DNA from: Acidobacteriota bacterium
GTDB taxonomy: Bacteria; Acidobacteriota; Thermoanaerobaculia; UBA5066; Gp7-AA6
NCBI GenBank assembly: GCA_027307335.1
Contig: DAHUXD010000033.1
Location: 30,574 to 94,573 of the forward strand
DNA: 64,000 nucleotides
Direction: 5' to 3'
Shown here: piece after piece, positions 26,517 through 34,711 of the stretch
How positions within the stretch are numbered: position 1 is the stretch's first letter
Layout: the number at the start of each line of letters is the position of its first letter
Made by a program: the position numbers and the translations under genes
Notes under the pieces: model-generated
What the model was told of the DNA's origin: nothing
What the model saw: the letters and a program-made list of their open reading frames with translations, nothing else
The model's database searches: none

Positions 26517-28109
26517 TCACCACAGCCGCCTCCGCAACATCCCGGCACGCTCGAAATCCGCCCTCGTCGGTCGCGGCTCCTTCTTCTGCTCGGGCACCGA
26601 CGCCTCCGGTGCATCCGGTGCAATAGCAGGCTCGGCTCCGGGCCCGGACACATCCGGTGCGCCGGCAGGCTCCGCTTTCTTCGCCTCGGCCGGGGCACCG
26701 CTGCGCCTCGAGTCGCGTGGGCGCAACACGCCGTCCGCGCCGCGCTCAACAAGATGCTGCTCGTAGTACGCGAAGACGTTCTCGCCCGGCCCCGGTGCGC
26801 GAAGGTACGTCATCCCGTGAACGAACGCGTCGACCAGGTCGTCATGCACCGCGGCCGGAAACGCCGACAACTCCTCGACGAACCCATCCAGCCATGCCGC
26901 ACCTTCCGGCAGGAACACACGCCCCGCCTCGATCGTCGGCGTCACCACGCTTGCCCTCAACACCTTGTCGCCCTCGGCCTTGATCGCCAACACCGGCAGA
27001 CTCGTCTCGCGCTGCAACTCCTGCAACAGCGACTGCCCGCTCGCCTTGTCCTCAACCACGACCGCCGCCGGCTTGAACTCGTGCGCGAGCTCGACGACGC
27101 GGCGCTTCAGCTCCGGGAACTCGACGCGGCCGCGCCACGCCGACAACACGTAGAAGCCCGTCGCCGTCTCCCCAATCGTCACGCACGCCGAGTAGTCGCT
27201 CTCCGTTCCCGTCTTGAACGCCGTGTCCCACGCCTGGATCACCCTGCTGAACGCCGGCGCTTCGCGATACCAACTCCACCACTCGCGCCGGAAAACCCGG
27301 CCCTCGCCCGCCGCCGGTCGCCCCTGGTACAGACTCACGAACTGCGCCGAGCCGAGAATCGCTCGACGACTCGCTAACTCCTCCCGCGAATACCGCGACC
27401 ACAACGGCTCGCCCACCGCACGCCCGAGCGGATCGTTCTCCTCGGCGATCGCCGGCCAGTTCACGACCGTCCAGCCCTCGCCGCGATGCTCCGTCTCGAG
27501 CACGCCGATAAGGTCCGCCTGGTGCCACCGCGTCGCGACGCAGACCACTGGCGCGCCCGGCTGCAACCGCGTCACGAGCGAAGTCGCGAACCAGTCGATC
27601 ACGCTCTTCCGAATCGTCGGCGAGAACGCTTCCGCGGCGTCCTTGATCGCGTCGTCGACGATCAGCAAGTCGGCCGACCTGCCCGTGACTCCGCTGCCTC
27701 GTCCGACCGCGAAGAAATTCCCGCCGGCAGTCGTCCCGAACCGCGTAGCCGCGGCACTCGTCTCGTCGACGCGACACGCCGGGAAGATCGCCTTGTGCCG
27801 CGGATCCTTCAGCAGCTCGCGCAGCGGACGGCCAACGTCCGCGGCCCGCTCGTCGCTGTAGGTGCCGTAGACGATCCGCCGCGTCGGTTGACGGCCAAGC
27901 GCCCAGGCCATGAACGCCATCGCGGCAGATGTCTTCCCGTGTTGGGGAGGCGCACTCACAAGCAGCCGCTTGATCTCGCCCCGTTCGATCGCCTCGAACA
28001 GCTCGATCAGCCGCAGGATGTGCGGCGCCGGCTCGAACGCAGGCAGGACGCCCGCCGCGTAGATCGCGAGGTCAGCGGCCGCAGCCGCGAGGAAGCCGTC
28101 CGGTTTCAT
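26517..28109 (-). CDS. Phage terminase large subunit
   Basis: A 530-residue DNA-packaging motor. The ATPase part has a Walker A variant APPQHGKT (residues 53-60), Walker B LLIVDDAIKD and CVATRWHQADLIG; the nuclease part has QAWDTAFKTGTESDYSA, VVVEDKASGQSL and HDDLVDAFVHG, giving the acidic metal-binding cluster. The C-terminal 70 residues are a Pro/Ala-rich tail. ATG 28109 is preferred over one nine bases upstream because the AGGAAGG then has normal spacing. The motifs look intact, so packaging function may be preserved. Confidence 0.92.
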   Translation of the reverse strand: MKPDGFLAAAAADLAIYAAGVLPAFEPAPHILRLIELFEAIERGEIKRLLVSAPPQHGKTSAAMAFMAWALGRQPTRRIVYGTYSDERAADVGRPLRELLKDPRHKAIFPACRVDETSAAATRFGTTAGGNFFAVGRGSGVTGRSADLLIVDDAIKDAAEAFSPTIRKSVIDWFATSLVTRLQPGAPVVCVATRWHQADLIGVLETEHRGEGWTVVNWPAIAEENDPLGRAVGEPLWSRYSREELASRRAILGSAQFVSLYQGRPAAGEGRVFRREWWSWYREAPAFSRVIQAWDTAFKTGTESDYSACVTIGETATGFYVLSAWRGRVEFPELKRRVVELAHEFKPAAVVVEDKASGQSLLQELQRETSLPVLAIKAEGDKVLRASVVTPTIEAGRVFLPEGAAWLDGFVEELSAFPAAVHDDLVDAFVHGMTYLRAPGPGENVFAYYEQHLVERGADGVLRPRDSRRSGAPAEAKKAEPAGAPDVSGPGAEPAIAPDAPEASVPEQKKEPRPTRADFERAGMLRRRLW

Positions 28110-28175
28110 GCCCGCCATCCTTCCTGCGCCGTTCCCGTCGAAGCCGAAGGCGCACCGCTGATAGGCTCCCAGGAC

Positions 28176-28376
28176 ATGGACGACACTGGCTTCGCTGCTC
28201 CGAATGGCGTGACCGTCACCTGCCCTGTCTGCGGCAGCAGGGCCGAGCTCAAGCCCGACACGGGCACACCGATCACGTCGGCTGCCAGGTGGACCTGCGA
28301 GAACCGCCACAAGCTCCGCGTCCGGTTCATGCCGAACGGCCCCGAGGTCGTCGAGGACAAGACCGGCGAGAACTGA
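28176..28376 (+). CDS. Small putative zinc-ribbon protein on the opposite strand
   Basis: A 66-residue protein with CPVCGSRAELKP and, later, WTCENRHKLRVRF, giving a C-x2-C ... C-x3-H zinc-binding pattern. It is read against the surrounding phage genes and fills a gap of about 300 bases between the terminase and an HTH gene. The ribosome site is weak (AGGA immediately before the ATG). It could be an accessory gene with its own promoter. Confidence 0.5.
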   Translation: MDDTGFAAPNGVTVTCPVCGSRAELKPDTGTPITSAARWTCENRHKLRVRFMPNGPEVVEDKTGEN

Positions 28377-28407
28377 CCAGGGACCGACGCTCGAACGAAC
28401 AGATCGT

Positions 28408-28734
28408 TCACGACGTCCGCCCCGCGATCCAGCGCTCGAGCCCAGCTTCGGACACGCCCCAGCCGCCGGTCGGGAAGTGCACGAGCGGCAGCGCCGCCTT
28501 GTTCCGATAGATCCACCACCGACCGCGGCCGAGCCGCGTAGCCGCTTCGGCCGGCGATAAGACGCGATCCGGAGCCGGTGGCGACGAAATCGGTCGCGAG
28601 GCTGTCGCGGCCATGACCGCCTCGGTTCGGACACGCTCCAACTCGCCCAGGAAAGCCGGAAGCCCTCCCGCCGCGGCCGCCTCGGTGGCAGCCTCCCGGA
28701 CCAGTCGGAGGGCCTCCTGTTCCTTGATTGTCAC
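28408..28734 (-). CDS. Excisionase-like helix-turn-helix protein
   Basis: A 108-residue protein whose C-terminal half (LSPAEAATRLGRGRWWIYRN ... GVSEAGLERWI) is a MerR/excisionase-type winged helix. The N-terminal half is helical and Ala/Glu-rich. A GTG start is used; the ribosome site is poor. It may be a recombination directionality factor or a regulator of the packaging genes. Confidence 0.65.
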   Translation of the reverse strand: MTIKEQEALRLVREAATEAAAAGGLPAFLGELERVRTEAVMAATASRPISSPPAPDRVLSPAEAATRLGRGRWWIYRNKAALPLVHFPTGGWGVSEAGLERWIAGRTS

Positions 28735-28876
28735 GAGCGGTCTGCCCCGCCGCGCTCACCAAGGAACGAGCACACAACTGACACACGTGCAGATAACCCA
28801 CGCTTTTGCAGTAGCTTAGCGGCGTGTTCTGGGTCTTCGACCCGGCACGAACACGGCGAAACCGGCCGAATCCGGC

Positions 28877-29638
28877 TCATTCCGCGCCATCCCGAACGGG
28901 CTCGAGCACGGCCGGCGGCGGCTCGGGCTGCATCGGCTCCGGCACAACCTCCGCGTCGAGCACTTCGCCGACCGCTTCCGAAAAGTTTTCGGAACCGCTC
29001 TTGCGACCCTTCCCTTCCTTCGGGCCTGCAGCAGCCTGCCGCGCCTTCGCTTCTTCCCGCAGCTTCGGCTCGATCGCGTCGAGCACTTCGCCGGCCAAGC
29101 TGCCCGCCGTGAGATGCGCGATCGGGCGCGCGACACCCGCACGTTCCAGCAGCGCCGCACGCGCGGCCTCGTCCTTCCGCGCCAGCCCGGCCACGAGCAT
29201 CGCGTCGAGCGCCTCCTGCCCGAACAGCTCCGACGGCGACACCTGCGCGACCTCGATCTGGACGGGCTTGTCCGCGCCGATCAGGCGCCGCTGCGATTCG
29301 GAGACGGAGACGAGGGCGCGAGCAAGCGCAGCGACCGCCGACGCGTCGCCGCCACCCGGCCTCTCTGCTTCCATCGCAAGGCGCTGCGAGAGTCTCAACC
29401 GGACGGCGTCGAGACGCTCACCTTCGAGCTTGCGGTACGTCGCGACGTCGGCCTCGGCCGGTGCCAGCTCGGCCAAGATCCGCCGCAGGTCGAAGTACAC
29501 CGTCTTGCTCGAGACGCCGACTGCCGTCGCAATCGCTCCGAGGGAGGCGCCGGCGAGGCGATACTGCCAGACCTTCGCCCGTCGCTCGGCCGCCGCAGCG
29601 ACCTCTGCGCGACGCTTCGGGTCGTTGCGCTTACCCAC
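28877..29638 (-). CDS. Probable phage terminase small subunit
   Basis: A 253-residue protein with an N-terminal HTH (LAGASLGAIATAVGVSSKTV), a helical centre and SESQRRLIGADKPVQIEVA, which resembles the region of terminase small subunits before the large-subunit contact. The C-terminal 60 residues are a charged tail. GTG 29638, preceded by GGGAG with good spacing, is chosen over the longer frame, whose extra N terminus is encoded by the tandem repeats. It would recognise the packaging site; the order TerS-HTH-TerL fits. Confidence 0.68.
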   Translation of the reverse strand: MGKRNDPKRRAEVAAAAERRAKVWQYRLAGASLGAIATAVGVSSKTVYFDLRRILAELAPAEADVATYRKLEGERLDAVRLRLSQRLAMEAERPGGGDASAVAALARALVSVSESQRRLIGADKPVQIEVAQVSPSELFGQEALDAMLVAGLARKDEAARAALLERAGVARPIAHLTAGSLAGEVLDAIEPKLREEAKARQAAAGPKEGKGRKSGSENFSEAVGEVLDAEVVPEPMQPEPPPAVLEPVRDGAE

Positions 29639-29665
29639 GGCTCGACTCCCGGCGCCGTATCTGTG

Positions 29666-29829
29666 CAACCCGTTCCAACCCGTTCCAACCCGTTCCCGGT
29701 GCGGGTTGAACCCGGTCTCTCCCGACAACTCGTTCCCGTTCCCCGACCGTTAGGTCGGGAACGAGTTTCGGGAACGGGTTCGGCGATCGCGGAACGAGTG
29801 TCATGCGGGGGCATCTTCGGAACGGGTTC
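29666..29829. repeat. Cluster of AACCCGTTCC decamers in both orientations
   Basis: Three exact tandem CAACCCGTTC units with 10-base period (29666-29695), an AACTCGTTCC (29727-29736) paired with an inverted GGAACGAGTT (29758-29767) around a CCGACC/GGTCGG hairpin, and inverted GGAACGGGTT copies at 29771-29780 and 29819-29828 plus a further GGAACGAGT at 29791. The array lies between terS and the replication ATPase and overlaps the latter's 3' end. It could be iterons of a replication origin, a packaging site or an operator cluster. Confidence 0.7.
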
Positions 29830-30970
29830 GGGATCCGAAAAGGGACTTCTCGACGTCCTCGGCGAAGACGTAGGCCTTGCCGCCGCCTTTGCCGGTTCGC
29901 TTGATCTCGACGATGACGGGGTCGCGGCCGGTGTCCGGGTCGATCGTGATGAGGCGGTCTCGCGCCTGGGCTAGGGTCGTGACGTTGCCGGTCGCCTTGT
30001 CGCGCCAGGTCGTCCAGGAGGCCGGGTATTTCTCGCTGCCGCCCCGCCGGAGCTTCTCGAGGGCGCGACACAGTTCGCCCTGGGCCTCCTTCACCGCGGC
30101 CTCGTGTTGGGCGTCGCGGCTCGTGAAGCGCTCCTCGTCGGTCTGGCGGCGGAAGAGCAGCGTCTGCTCGTCGAGCAGGAGCGGGAAGGGGGCGATCTCG
30201 CCGGCGGCCTTGGTGTCGGCGCGGGCCGTGAAGAGGCAGTCGCCGGTCTTGAGCATCCCGATGACGCCCTGGGAGGCGGCGACGAGATCGCCCGAGCCAC
30301 GCGCGGCCTCGCGCCAGTCCTCGTCGTCGTCTTGTGGCAGGCCCTTCTTCGAGTGGTGGATCGGCATGGTCGCGCAGCCGAACTCCTCGCCGAGGGCGAT
30401 GATCGTGGCCATGACCTTCGCCATCAGGTCGGAGCTTTTCTCCTCGGACATGTGGATGCGGCGCAGGGTGTCGAAGAAGACGAGGTCCGCGGCGCCCCCA
30501 GGGAAGAGCGAGATCTCGCGCCGTAGCAGGTCGAGCCTTTCGGCATCGTCCACGCGTAGACCCTGCCGAGAGACGACGCGGAACCGTTCGAGGACCTCGG
30601 AAGCATTGAACTCGTCGCGCCCGGAGCGCATCAGGCGGATGCGTTTCCAGAGCAGCGGCAGGCCCATCTCCTCGTCGACGTAGAGCACGCGCAGCGGCCG
30701 GGCGATTCGGAATCCGCCGGTGCCGTCGGGCAGTGGCAGGAACGTGAGGCCCGCGGCCGCATGGAGGCCGGTCTGCAGCGCCTTGAGGCTCTTGCCGCCG
30801 AAGGGCTTGCCGAAGAGCAGGACGAGTTCGTGTTCTGGGATAAGCCCCTCGATGAGCCACGAGACCGGCGGAGGAGGATCGCGGTCGAGATCGAGTAGCG
30901 ATCGCGAAAGCAGCTCGCTCGCGGGGGCCTCGTACTCCGGCACGACGTCGACGACGGGCTCGCTGCTCAC
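29801..30970 (-). CDS. RepA-like AAA ATPase (putative replicative helicase)
   Basis: A 389-residue RecA-fold ATPase. Walker A is GKPFGGKS (residues 54-61) after a PEHELVLLF strand; Walker B-type strands are VLYVDEEMG and LVFFDTLRR; a MPIHHSKKG sensor strand follows. This is the AAA_25/RepA-like type common in phages and plasmids. Its GTG overlaps the TGA of the prim-pol gene as GTGA. Primase and helicase together suggest autonomous replication after excision. Confidence 0.85.
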   Translation of the reverse strand: MSSEPVVDVVPEYEAPASELLSRSLLDLDRDPPPPVSWLIEGLIPEHELVLLFGKPFGGKSLKALQTGLHAAAGLTFLPLPDGTGGFRIARPLRVLYVDEEMGLPLLWKRIRLMRSGRDEFNASEVLERFRVVSRQGLRVDDAERLDLLRREISLFPGGAADLVFFDTLRRIHMSEEKSSDLMAKVMATIIALGEEFGCATMPIHHSKKGLPQDDDEDWREAARGSGDLVAASQGVIGMLKTGDCLFTARADTKAAGEIAPFPLLLDEQTLLFRRQTDEERFTSRDAQHEAAVKEAQGELCRALEKLRRGGSEKYPASWTTWRDKATGNVTTLAQARDRLITIDPDTGRDPVIVEIKRTGKGGGKAYVFAEDVEKSLFGSRTRSEDAPA

Positions 30971-31848
30971 GCCGGTTGCCTCGTGACGCGATGGGAGATT
31001 TCCTTGTCCTCGTACCAGTCGGCGATCTCGCGGGCCTTCGACTCCGGCTTCTCGGTCGGGTTCTCGAAGGCGCAGTCGCGCAGCGCCAGCATCAAGTGGA
31101 TCTTCTGCTCGCGGTCGAGCCCTAGGTTGTGCAGGTACCCCGCGAAGGAGACCCAGACAGCGTGGCGGTTTCCGGCGGGGACCTTGCCGCCGGTGCGGAC
31201 GACGGGACCTCTCGGGCCCCGCCGCGTCATCCGCTCGAGTAGTGCTGGTGGGCAGGCGCCGATCGGCGTGCCTCGTGGCGTGACGCGTTTGTACCGCCGG
31301 CCGCTGACGTGGAGAGAGCCCGGGCCGATGACGTACGCGTTGCCGTGCTTGACCGTCTCGATGAAGTCCGGCGCCGCGATCTCGACGTTCTCGGGCACGG
31401 AGAGCCAGACGTGGAAGCCGCGCCCAGACCGGACGATGATCGTGACCGGTAGAACGATCCCGAGCTCGGCGAGGGCGCGCTTGAATCGCGCGAGGGACGT
31501 CTCGCTGTCGAAGTCGAGGACGACGAAGCGCTTGCCGACTTGGATGCCGTAGTTCGCATCTGGGAACTTGCGGAACCAGCGACCGATGAGGATGGCGTTG
31601 CGCGTTGCCTCGCTGACGCCGTGCTCGACGAGCTCGGTGATCGGGTGCTTCCCGATGTTCCGCGACTCGGGGCCAGGGTGCGGGTTCCCGCACGCGCACG
31701 AGCCATCGGGCTCCGGCCACCAGACCGGGATGACTGGATGTCCGGCCAGCGCCCATCCAATCGCCTCACGCTCGCAGGACGACCCGACACCCTCGGCCTG
31801 GATCGCCTCGCGCTCCTGGCGCTCGAGATCGGCGTCGTGCTGGTTCAC
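30967..31848 (-). CDS. Bifunctional primase-polymerase (prim-pol)
   Basis: A 293-residue protein. The N-terminal half has the prim-pol signatures: VIPVWWPEPDG with a Cys/His pair, GKHP, the catalytic acidic pair in VVLDFDSETS (Asp112, Asp114) and SGRGFHVWL (His146). The C-terminal part (HNLGLDREQ ... SKAREIADW) resembles the primase C-terminal helical domain. Start is a GTG overlapping the previous stop as GTGA. It would synthesise primers for element replication with the adjacent ATPase. Confidence 0.88.
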   Translation of the reverse strand: MNQHDADLERQEREAIQAEGVGSSCEREAIGWALAGHPVIPVWWPEPDGSCACGNPHPGPESRNIGKHPITELVEHGVSEATRNAILIGRWFRKFPDANYGIQVGKRFVVLDFDSETSLARFKRALAELGIVLPVTIIVRSGRGFHVWLSVPENVEIAAPDFIETVKHGNAYVIGPGSLHVSGRRYKRVTPRGTPIGACPPALLERMTRRGPRGPVVRTGGKVPAGNRHAVWVSFAGYLHNLGLDREQKIHLMLALRDCAFENPTEKPESKAREIADWYEDKEISHRVTRQPA

Positions 31849-32123
31849 GCGACGCCCCGCGGACCCGTCGGGCGATCGTCGTCGCCTGTGGATTGGTCCT
31901 GTCCCACGTCCGGCGCCACCTTCGGGACGACGGACAGTTTCGGCCGCATCGCGACGAGCAGCCGTTCGCCGAGCGCGATAAGCGAAGGAGCCGCGCGGTG
32001 AAGACTTGCCGCGTCCTTCTCGCTGAAGAGGCCCTCGGCGCGGGCACGTTCCCATTCGACCGTGTCGAGACTCTGCAGAGAGTCGACCAGCCTCAATAGA
32101 GCCTCTCGCTCATCGGCGTTCAT
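31845..32123 (-). CDS. Small phage protein, unknown
   Basis: A 92-residue acidic/helical protein (DEREALLRLVDSLQSL). ATG at 32123 is preceded by GGAGA and overlaps the upstream stop by four bases; its own stop overlaps the prim-pol GTG. No domain was recognised. Being part of an unbroken chain of coupled genes supports it as real. Confidence 0.6.
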   Translation of the reverse strand: MNADEREALLRLVDSLQSLDTVEWERARAEGLFSEKDAASLHRAAPSLIALGERLLVAMRPKLSVVPKVAPDVGQDQSTGDDDRPTGPRGVA

Positions 32124-32362
32124 GACGTCTCCGGCTTGTCCCCGGCCGCATCTACGAGCTGCTGTCCACACGCAATCAACTCGCGGCCGATCCGAGAGAA
32201 CTCCACGCGATGACGCTCCTGCAAGACGCCGAGTCCGCGCGCGTACTGCAGGAACGCGACGGCCAGACCGACGCCTTCACTCACCGGAGCGAGCGCCGCC
32301 GTGATCTTCGCCATGTTGATGTACATGCCGGGTTGCCGGGGAAACCGCCGATCTTGTTTCAT
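32120..32362 (-). CDS. Small phage protein, unknown
   Basis: An 80-residue protein with a mildly hydrophobic helix (KITAALAPVSEGVGLAVAFL) and a basic C-terminal helix. A strong AGGAGG lies before the ATG at 32362, and both ends overlap neighbours by four bases. No family was recognised. Confidence 0.6.
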   Translation of the reverse strand: MKQDRRFPRQPGMYINMAKITAALAPVSEGVGLAVAFLQYARGLGVLQERHRVEFSRIGRELIACGQQLVDAAGDKPETS

Positions 32363-32544
32363 GCCGTCCTCCTGCCCAGGAGCTCCGACACTCGCAACCG
32401 GCACTCACAGTGCGGATGCCGCTCGCAGCGCTTCCGCCGCGACCGTGTGGCCGGCCGTGGCCTCGCCGGGACCTCGAGGGGTACCACGCCCTCCGTCACC
32501 TCGCGCCACAGCGCAGCGTCGTCGAGGCGCGGCTCGCTGCTCAT
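32359..32544 (-). CDS. Very small phage protein with a Cys/His pair
   Basis: A 61-residue protein rich in Arg with a CERHPHCECRLR motif that could bind a metal. Four-base overlaps at both ends suggest coupled translation. Its short length makes this call tentative. Confidence 0.45.
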   Translation of the reverse strand: MSSEPRLDDAALWREVTEGVVPLEVPARPRPATRSRRKRCERHPHCECRLRVSELLGRRTA

Positions 32545-32822
32545 TCGGTCCTCGTCCTGGCGCGGGCGCGCGCGGCAAGTACATGGGCGTCGCGGAGGAG
32601 TTGCGCGGCGAGCACCTCAAGCCGCTCGACCCTCTCGAGCAAGCCGAGGATCTTGTCGAGCCGCAAGCTCGCTCCGGCGCAGAACGCGCCGTCGACCGCC
32701 CTCTCGACGTCGCGAAGGACGCCCACACGCGCCGCAACCGTCGCGAGGCGTGTCTGGAGCCCCCGGGCCTCGCGCTCATCCCGACGCGCGGCCAGCTCGA
32801 CGACGGCGGCGCCAGCGCTCAT
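32541..32822 (-). CDS. Small helical phage protein, unknown
   Basis: A 93-residue Ala/Arg/Leu-rich protein with heptad-like helices (KILGLLERVERLEVLAAQLL). It overlaps both neighbours by four bases in the same orientation. No domain was recognised. Confidence 0.5.
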   Translation of the reverse strand: MSAGAAVVELAARRDEREARGLQTRLATVAARVGVLRDVERAVDGAFCAGASLRLDKILGLLERVERLEVLAAQLLRDAHVLAARARARTRTE

Positions 32823-33172
32823 CGGCCGCCCCCGGCTTGCAGGAGACGCTCGGCAAATGCGATGACGTCATCGCTCTGCACGAGGTACTTGAAGGCAACG
32901 CGCTTGGTGAGTGATGCGACGCGGGTCGCGGGCAGCTCATCGGCACGAACCTTCCCGGCCACTGTGCTGCGCGAGCAGGCGAGGAAGAACGCCGTTTCCG
33001 ACGACGTCAAGACCAGCCCCGGCGAGAGACGTGTCAAGCGGGATTTGATGAGAGCGAGCCGAAGACGCGACCGCGTTAGTTTCCCTTTCAGGCGAAGACG
33101 TAGAAACTCGGAAAGGGACGCCCGCTCGGGCGTCAGCCGTTCCGCGCGAGTGGTGTTAGATTCGTAGGACAC
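32819..33172 (-). CDS. Helix-turn-helix phage protein (excisionase-like)
   Basis: A 117-residue basic protein. The N-terminal 50 residues are a positively charged helix (RLRLALIKSRLTRLS); the C-terminal half (TSSETAFFLACSRSTVAGKV) resembles the HTH_17/excisionase DNA-binding fold. The GTG at 33172 is preceded by GGAGAGGAG; the longer frame upstream is not supported. It begins a run of overlapping genes leading to prim-pol, so it may control replication. Confidence 0.6.
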   Translation of the reverse strand: MSYESNTTRAERLTPERASLSEFLRLRLKGKLTRSRLRLALIKSRLTRLSPGLVLTSSETAFFLACSRSTVAGKVRADELPATRVASLTKRVAFKYLVQSDDVIAFAERLLQAGGGR

Positions 33173-33190
33173 CGTTCTCCTCTCCCTCTC

Positions 33191-33226
33191 CGACACACGC
33201 GACCGGTTCCAGCGGTCGACGTGTAT
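33191..33226. other. Imperfect hairpin between two phage genes
   Basis: ACACGCGACCG faces CGGTCGACGTGT around a short loop, with one bulge. It follows the stop of the coiled-coil gene (read leftward) and precedes the HTH gene. There is no T-run; it might be a weak terminator or processing site. Confidence 0.35.
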
Positions 33227-33234
33227 GCGTGCGC

Positions 33235-33792
33235 TTAGTAAACGAGACCCAGAGCCCTCCCGAGCGCCTTGCGCGCCGTGTCGAACTTCTTGGCCAAGAC
33301 GGCCTCGCAACCCGCGTCGGTTGGCCGGAAACCCGCTTCCTGAAGCGCGATGCAACGCCTGCGTGCAGTCTCGTATCTCGCGATCGCCGCGGTGACCGGG
33401 ACCGGATGCGCTTCGAGTTCGCCCGCAGCGGTGGCCATCTCGCCGAGGTTGCTGTCGATTTCCCGCCGGCCATCTTCCAGACGATGCCGCTCCCGGTCAC
33501 GGTGGAAGAGGTCCGAACTCGCCTTTGCCCGCGTGGCGACGAGGTCCCGCGAAGCGTGCGCGATGCGCTTCCTCACGATCAATTCATAGCGCCGTCGCGA
33601 AAGCTCTCCGAGGTCGGCACCGGGTTTTTCCTCGGCCTCGGTGATTTCGACGGCTTCTTGGTCAAGGGCGGCAATCTTCTCGTTCGCCAACCGAAGATTT
33701 TCCTCGTCACGCAACATCCCGACCTCGAACTCCGCGAGCGTGTCGACGGGCGCCACCTCGACGAGGGCGAAGGATGACGACTGACTGGCCAT
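33235..33792 (-). CDS. Coiled-coil phage protein, unknown
   Basis: A 185-residue strongly helical, charged protein (NEKIAALDQEAVEITEAEEK; RDRERHRLEDGRREID), probably a long coiled coil. ATG 33792 is used because it begins the compositionally coherent part; a GTG four codons earlier is possible. No family was recognised; the shape is compatible with a scaffold or a DNA-modulating factor, but this is not shown. Confidence 0.6.
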   Translation of the reverse strand: MASQSSSFALVEVAPVDTLAEFEVGMLRDEENLRLANEKIAALDQEAVEITEAEEKPGADLGELSRRRYELIVRKRIAHASRDLVATRAKASSDLFHRDRERHRLEDGRREIDSNLGEMATAAGELEAHPVPVTAAIARYETARRRCIALQEAGFRPTDAGCEAVLAKKFDTARKALGRALGLVY

Positions 33793-33797
33793 CGTCG

Positions 33798-34106
33798 TCA
33801 CCACACCCTCGGCTTGCTGAGCGCGGTCCTCAGCGCCTCGGCGTAGCCGGCCCGCTTCTCGACGCTCGGCCGCGGGAGGGACTCGTCCGAGCCGGGAATC
33901 GCCGTCGAGCCGGCGCCGGCCGTCGGGCTCGAGGACGCGTCGGTGTTATCCGACGTGTCGACGCGATGCTCGCGCAGGCAGTGCGGGCACCGGGCCACAA
34001 AGTTGCCGCCCTTCGCGAGACCGGACGGCCCGGCGAGCTTCCGAACATCGACGACGTCGTCGACGACCCGCCGCGAGCCCGTCTTCGAATCGACGATGAC
34101 GCTCAT
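33798..34106 (-). CDS. Small phage protein with a CPHC zinc motif
   Basis: A 102-residue protein: an N-terminal beta-rich part, a CPHCLREH motif near residue 40 that may bind zinc, and a disordered Ser/Thr/Ala-rich linker. AAGGGG precedes the ATG, which overlaps the upstream stop by four bases. Confidence 0.6.
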   Translation of the reverse strand: MSVIVDSKTGSRRVVDDVVDVRKLAGPSGLAKGGNFVARCPHCLREHRVDTSDNTDASSSPTAGAGSTAIPGSDESLPRPSVEKRAGYAEALRTALSKPRVW

Positions 34107-34453
34107 CGCGTCACCCCTTGTGTGAAGGCGTCACGAAATGCTCCGAGCGTTTCGTGGCGGGCCGCTTCACCTTCCCTCGATCCGCCGCCCAGGAACTGCG
34201 AGGAACCCGAGAGCGGGCTCAAGCCTTCGATCTCGACAACCGCAGCTCGCTCGAGCGGCGACATCGCCCTCATTGCCGCCTCGGCCAGCTGGTCGCAGCG
34301 ACGTGCTTTGCCGAACTGGCCGTTGGCCCTGTAGTGAATGGCCAGCGCCTTCGAGACGAAGCGCATGTCCGTGTTGCTGTTGGGGTCGGGTACGTCGTCG
34401 CCGCGGGTCAAGGCGGCCCGCCGTTCTCGCATTTCCGTCAGCGTGTCGTTCAT
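34103..34453 (-). CDS. Small phage protein, unknown
   Basis: A 116-residue protein with a helical core (RFVSKALAIHYRANGQFGKA) and ERAAVVEIEGLSPLSG after it. AAGGAG lies six bases before the ATG, and both ends overlap neighbours by four bases. No domain was recognised. Confidence 0.6.
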   Translation of the reverse strand: MNDTLTEMRERRAALTRGDDVPDPNSNTDMRFVSKALAIHYRANGQFGKARRCDQLAEAAMRAMSPLERAAVVEIEGLSPLSGSSQFLGGGSREGEAARHETLGAFRDAFTQGVTR

Positions 34454-34662
34454 TGCGACTCCTTTGTCGTCAAACGGCCGAGCTCGGCCGCGATCCGTGA
34501 GGGCGCTGTCTTCGCCGCGAGTTCCTCCCCGCGTTCAACCTCGCGGGCGAGACTCTCGACTACAACCGTGTTGGCGGGGACTCCACGATGACGAGCTAGC
34601 CGACGAACGCGGCCCATCAGCGCTCGCGGAACCCATGCGCCGTAGCGAATCCGATTTGCCAT
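34450..34662 (-). CDS. Small Arc-like putative DNA-binding protein
   Basis: A 70-residue basic protein (WVPRALMGRVRRLARHRG, then VPANTVVVESLAREVE) with the strand-helix-helix character of Arc/CopG regulators. It is the first gene of the leftward run of overlapping genes and is divergent from the gene at 34712, separated by only 49 bases. It is a plausible autoregulator of that intergenic region. Confidence 0.55.
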   Translation of the reverse strand: MANRIRYGAWVPRALMGRVRRLARHRGVPANTVVVESLAREVERGEELAAKTAPSRIAAELGRLTTKESQ

Positions 34663-34671
34663 TGCACCTGA

Positions 34672-34699
34672 TTGGAACATTCGGCTTGACCGATGTAAT
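34672..34699 (+). promoter_or_regulatory. Candidate promoter for a leaderless rightward gene
   Basis: TTGGAA and TGTAAT separated by 16 bases give a moderate -35/-10 pair. The predicted transcript would begin only a few bases before the ATG at 34712, which has no ribosome-binding site, consistent with a leaderless message. Confidence 0.4.
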
Positions 34700-34711
34700 A
34701 ACGTGGTTTTG

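Noticed and set aside
29666..29695. Tandem decamers as a CRISPR array
   Set aside because: The 10-base units are contiguous with no spacers, and no cas gene is present.
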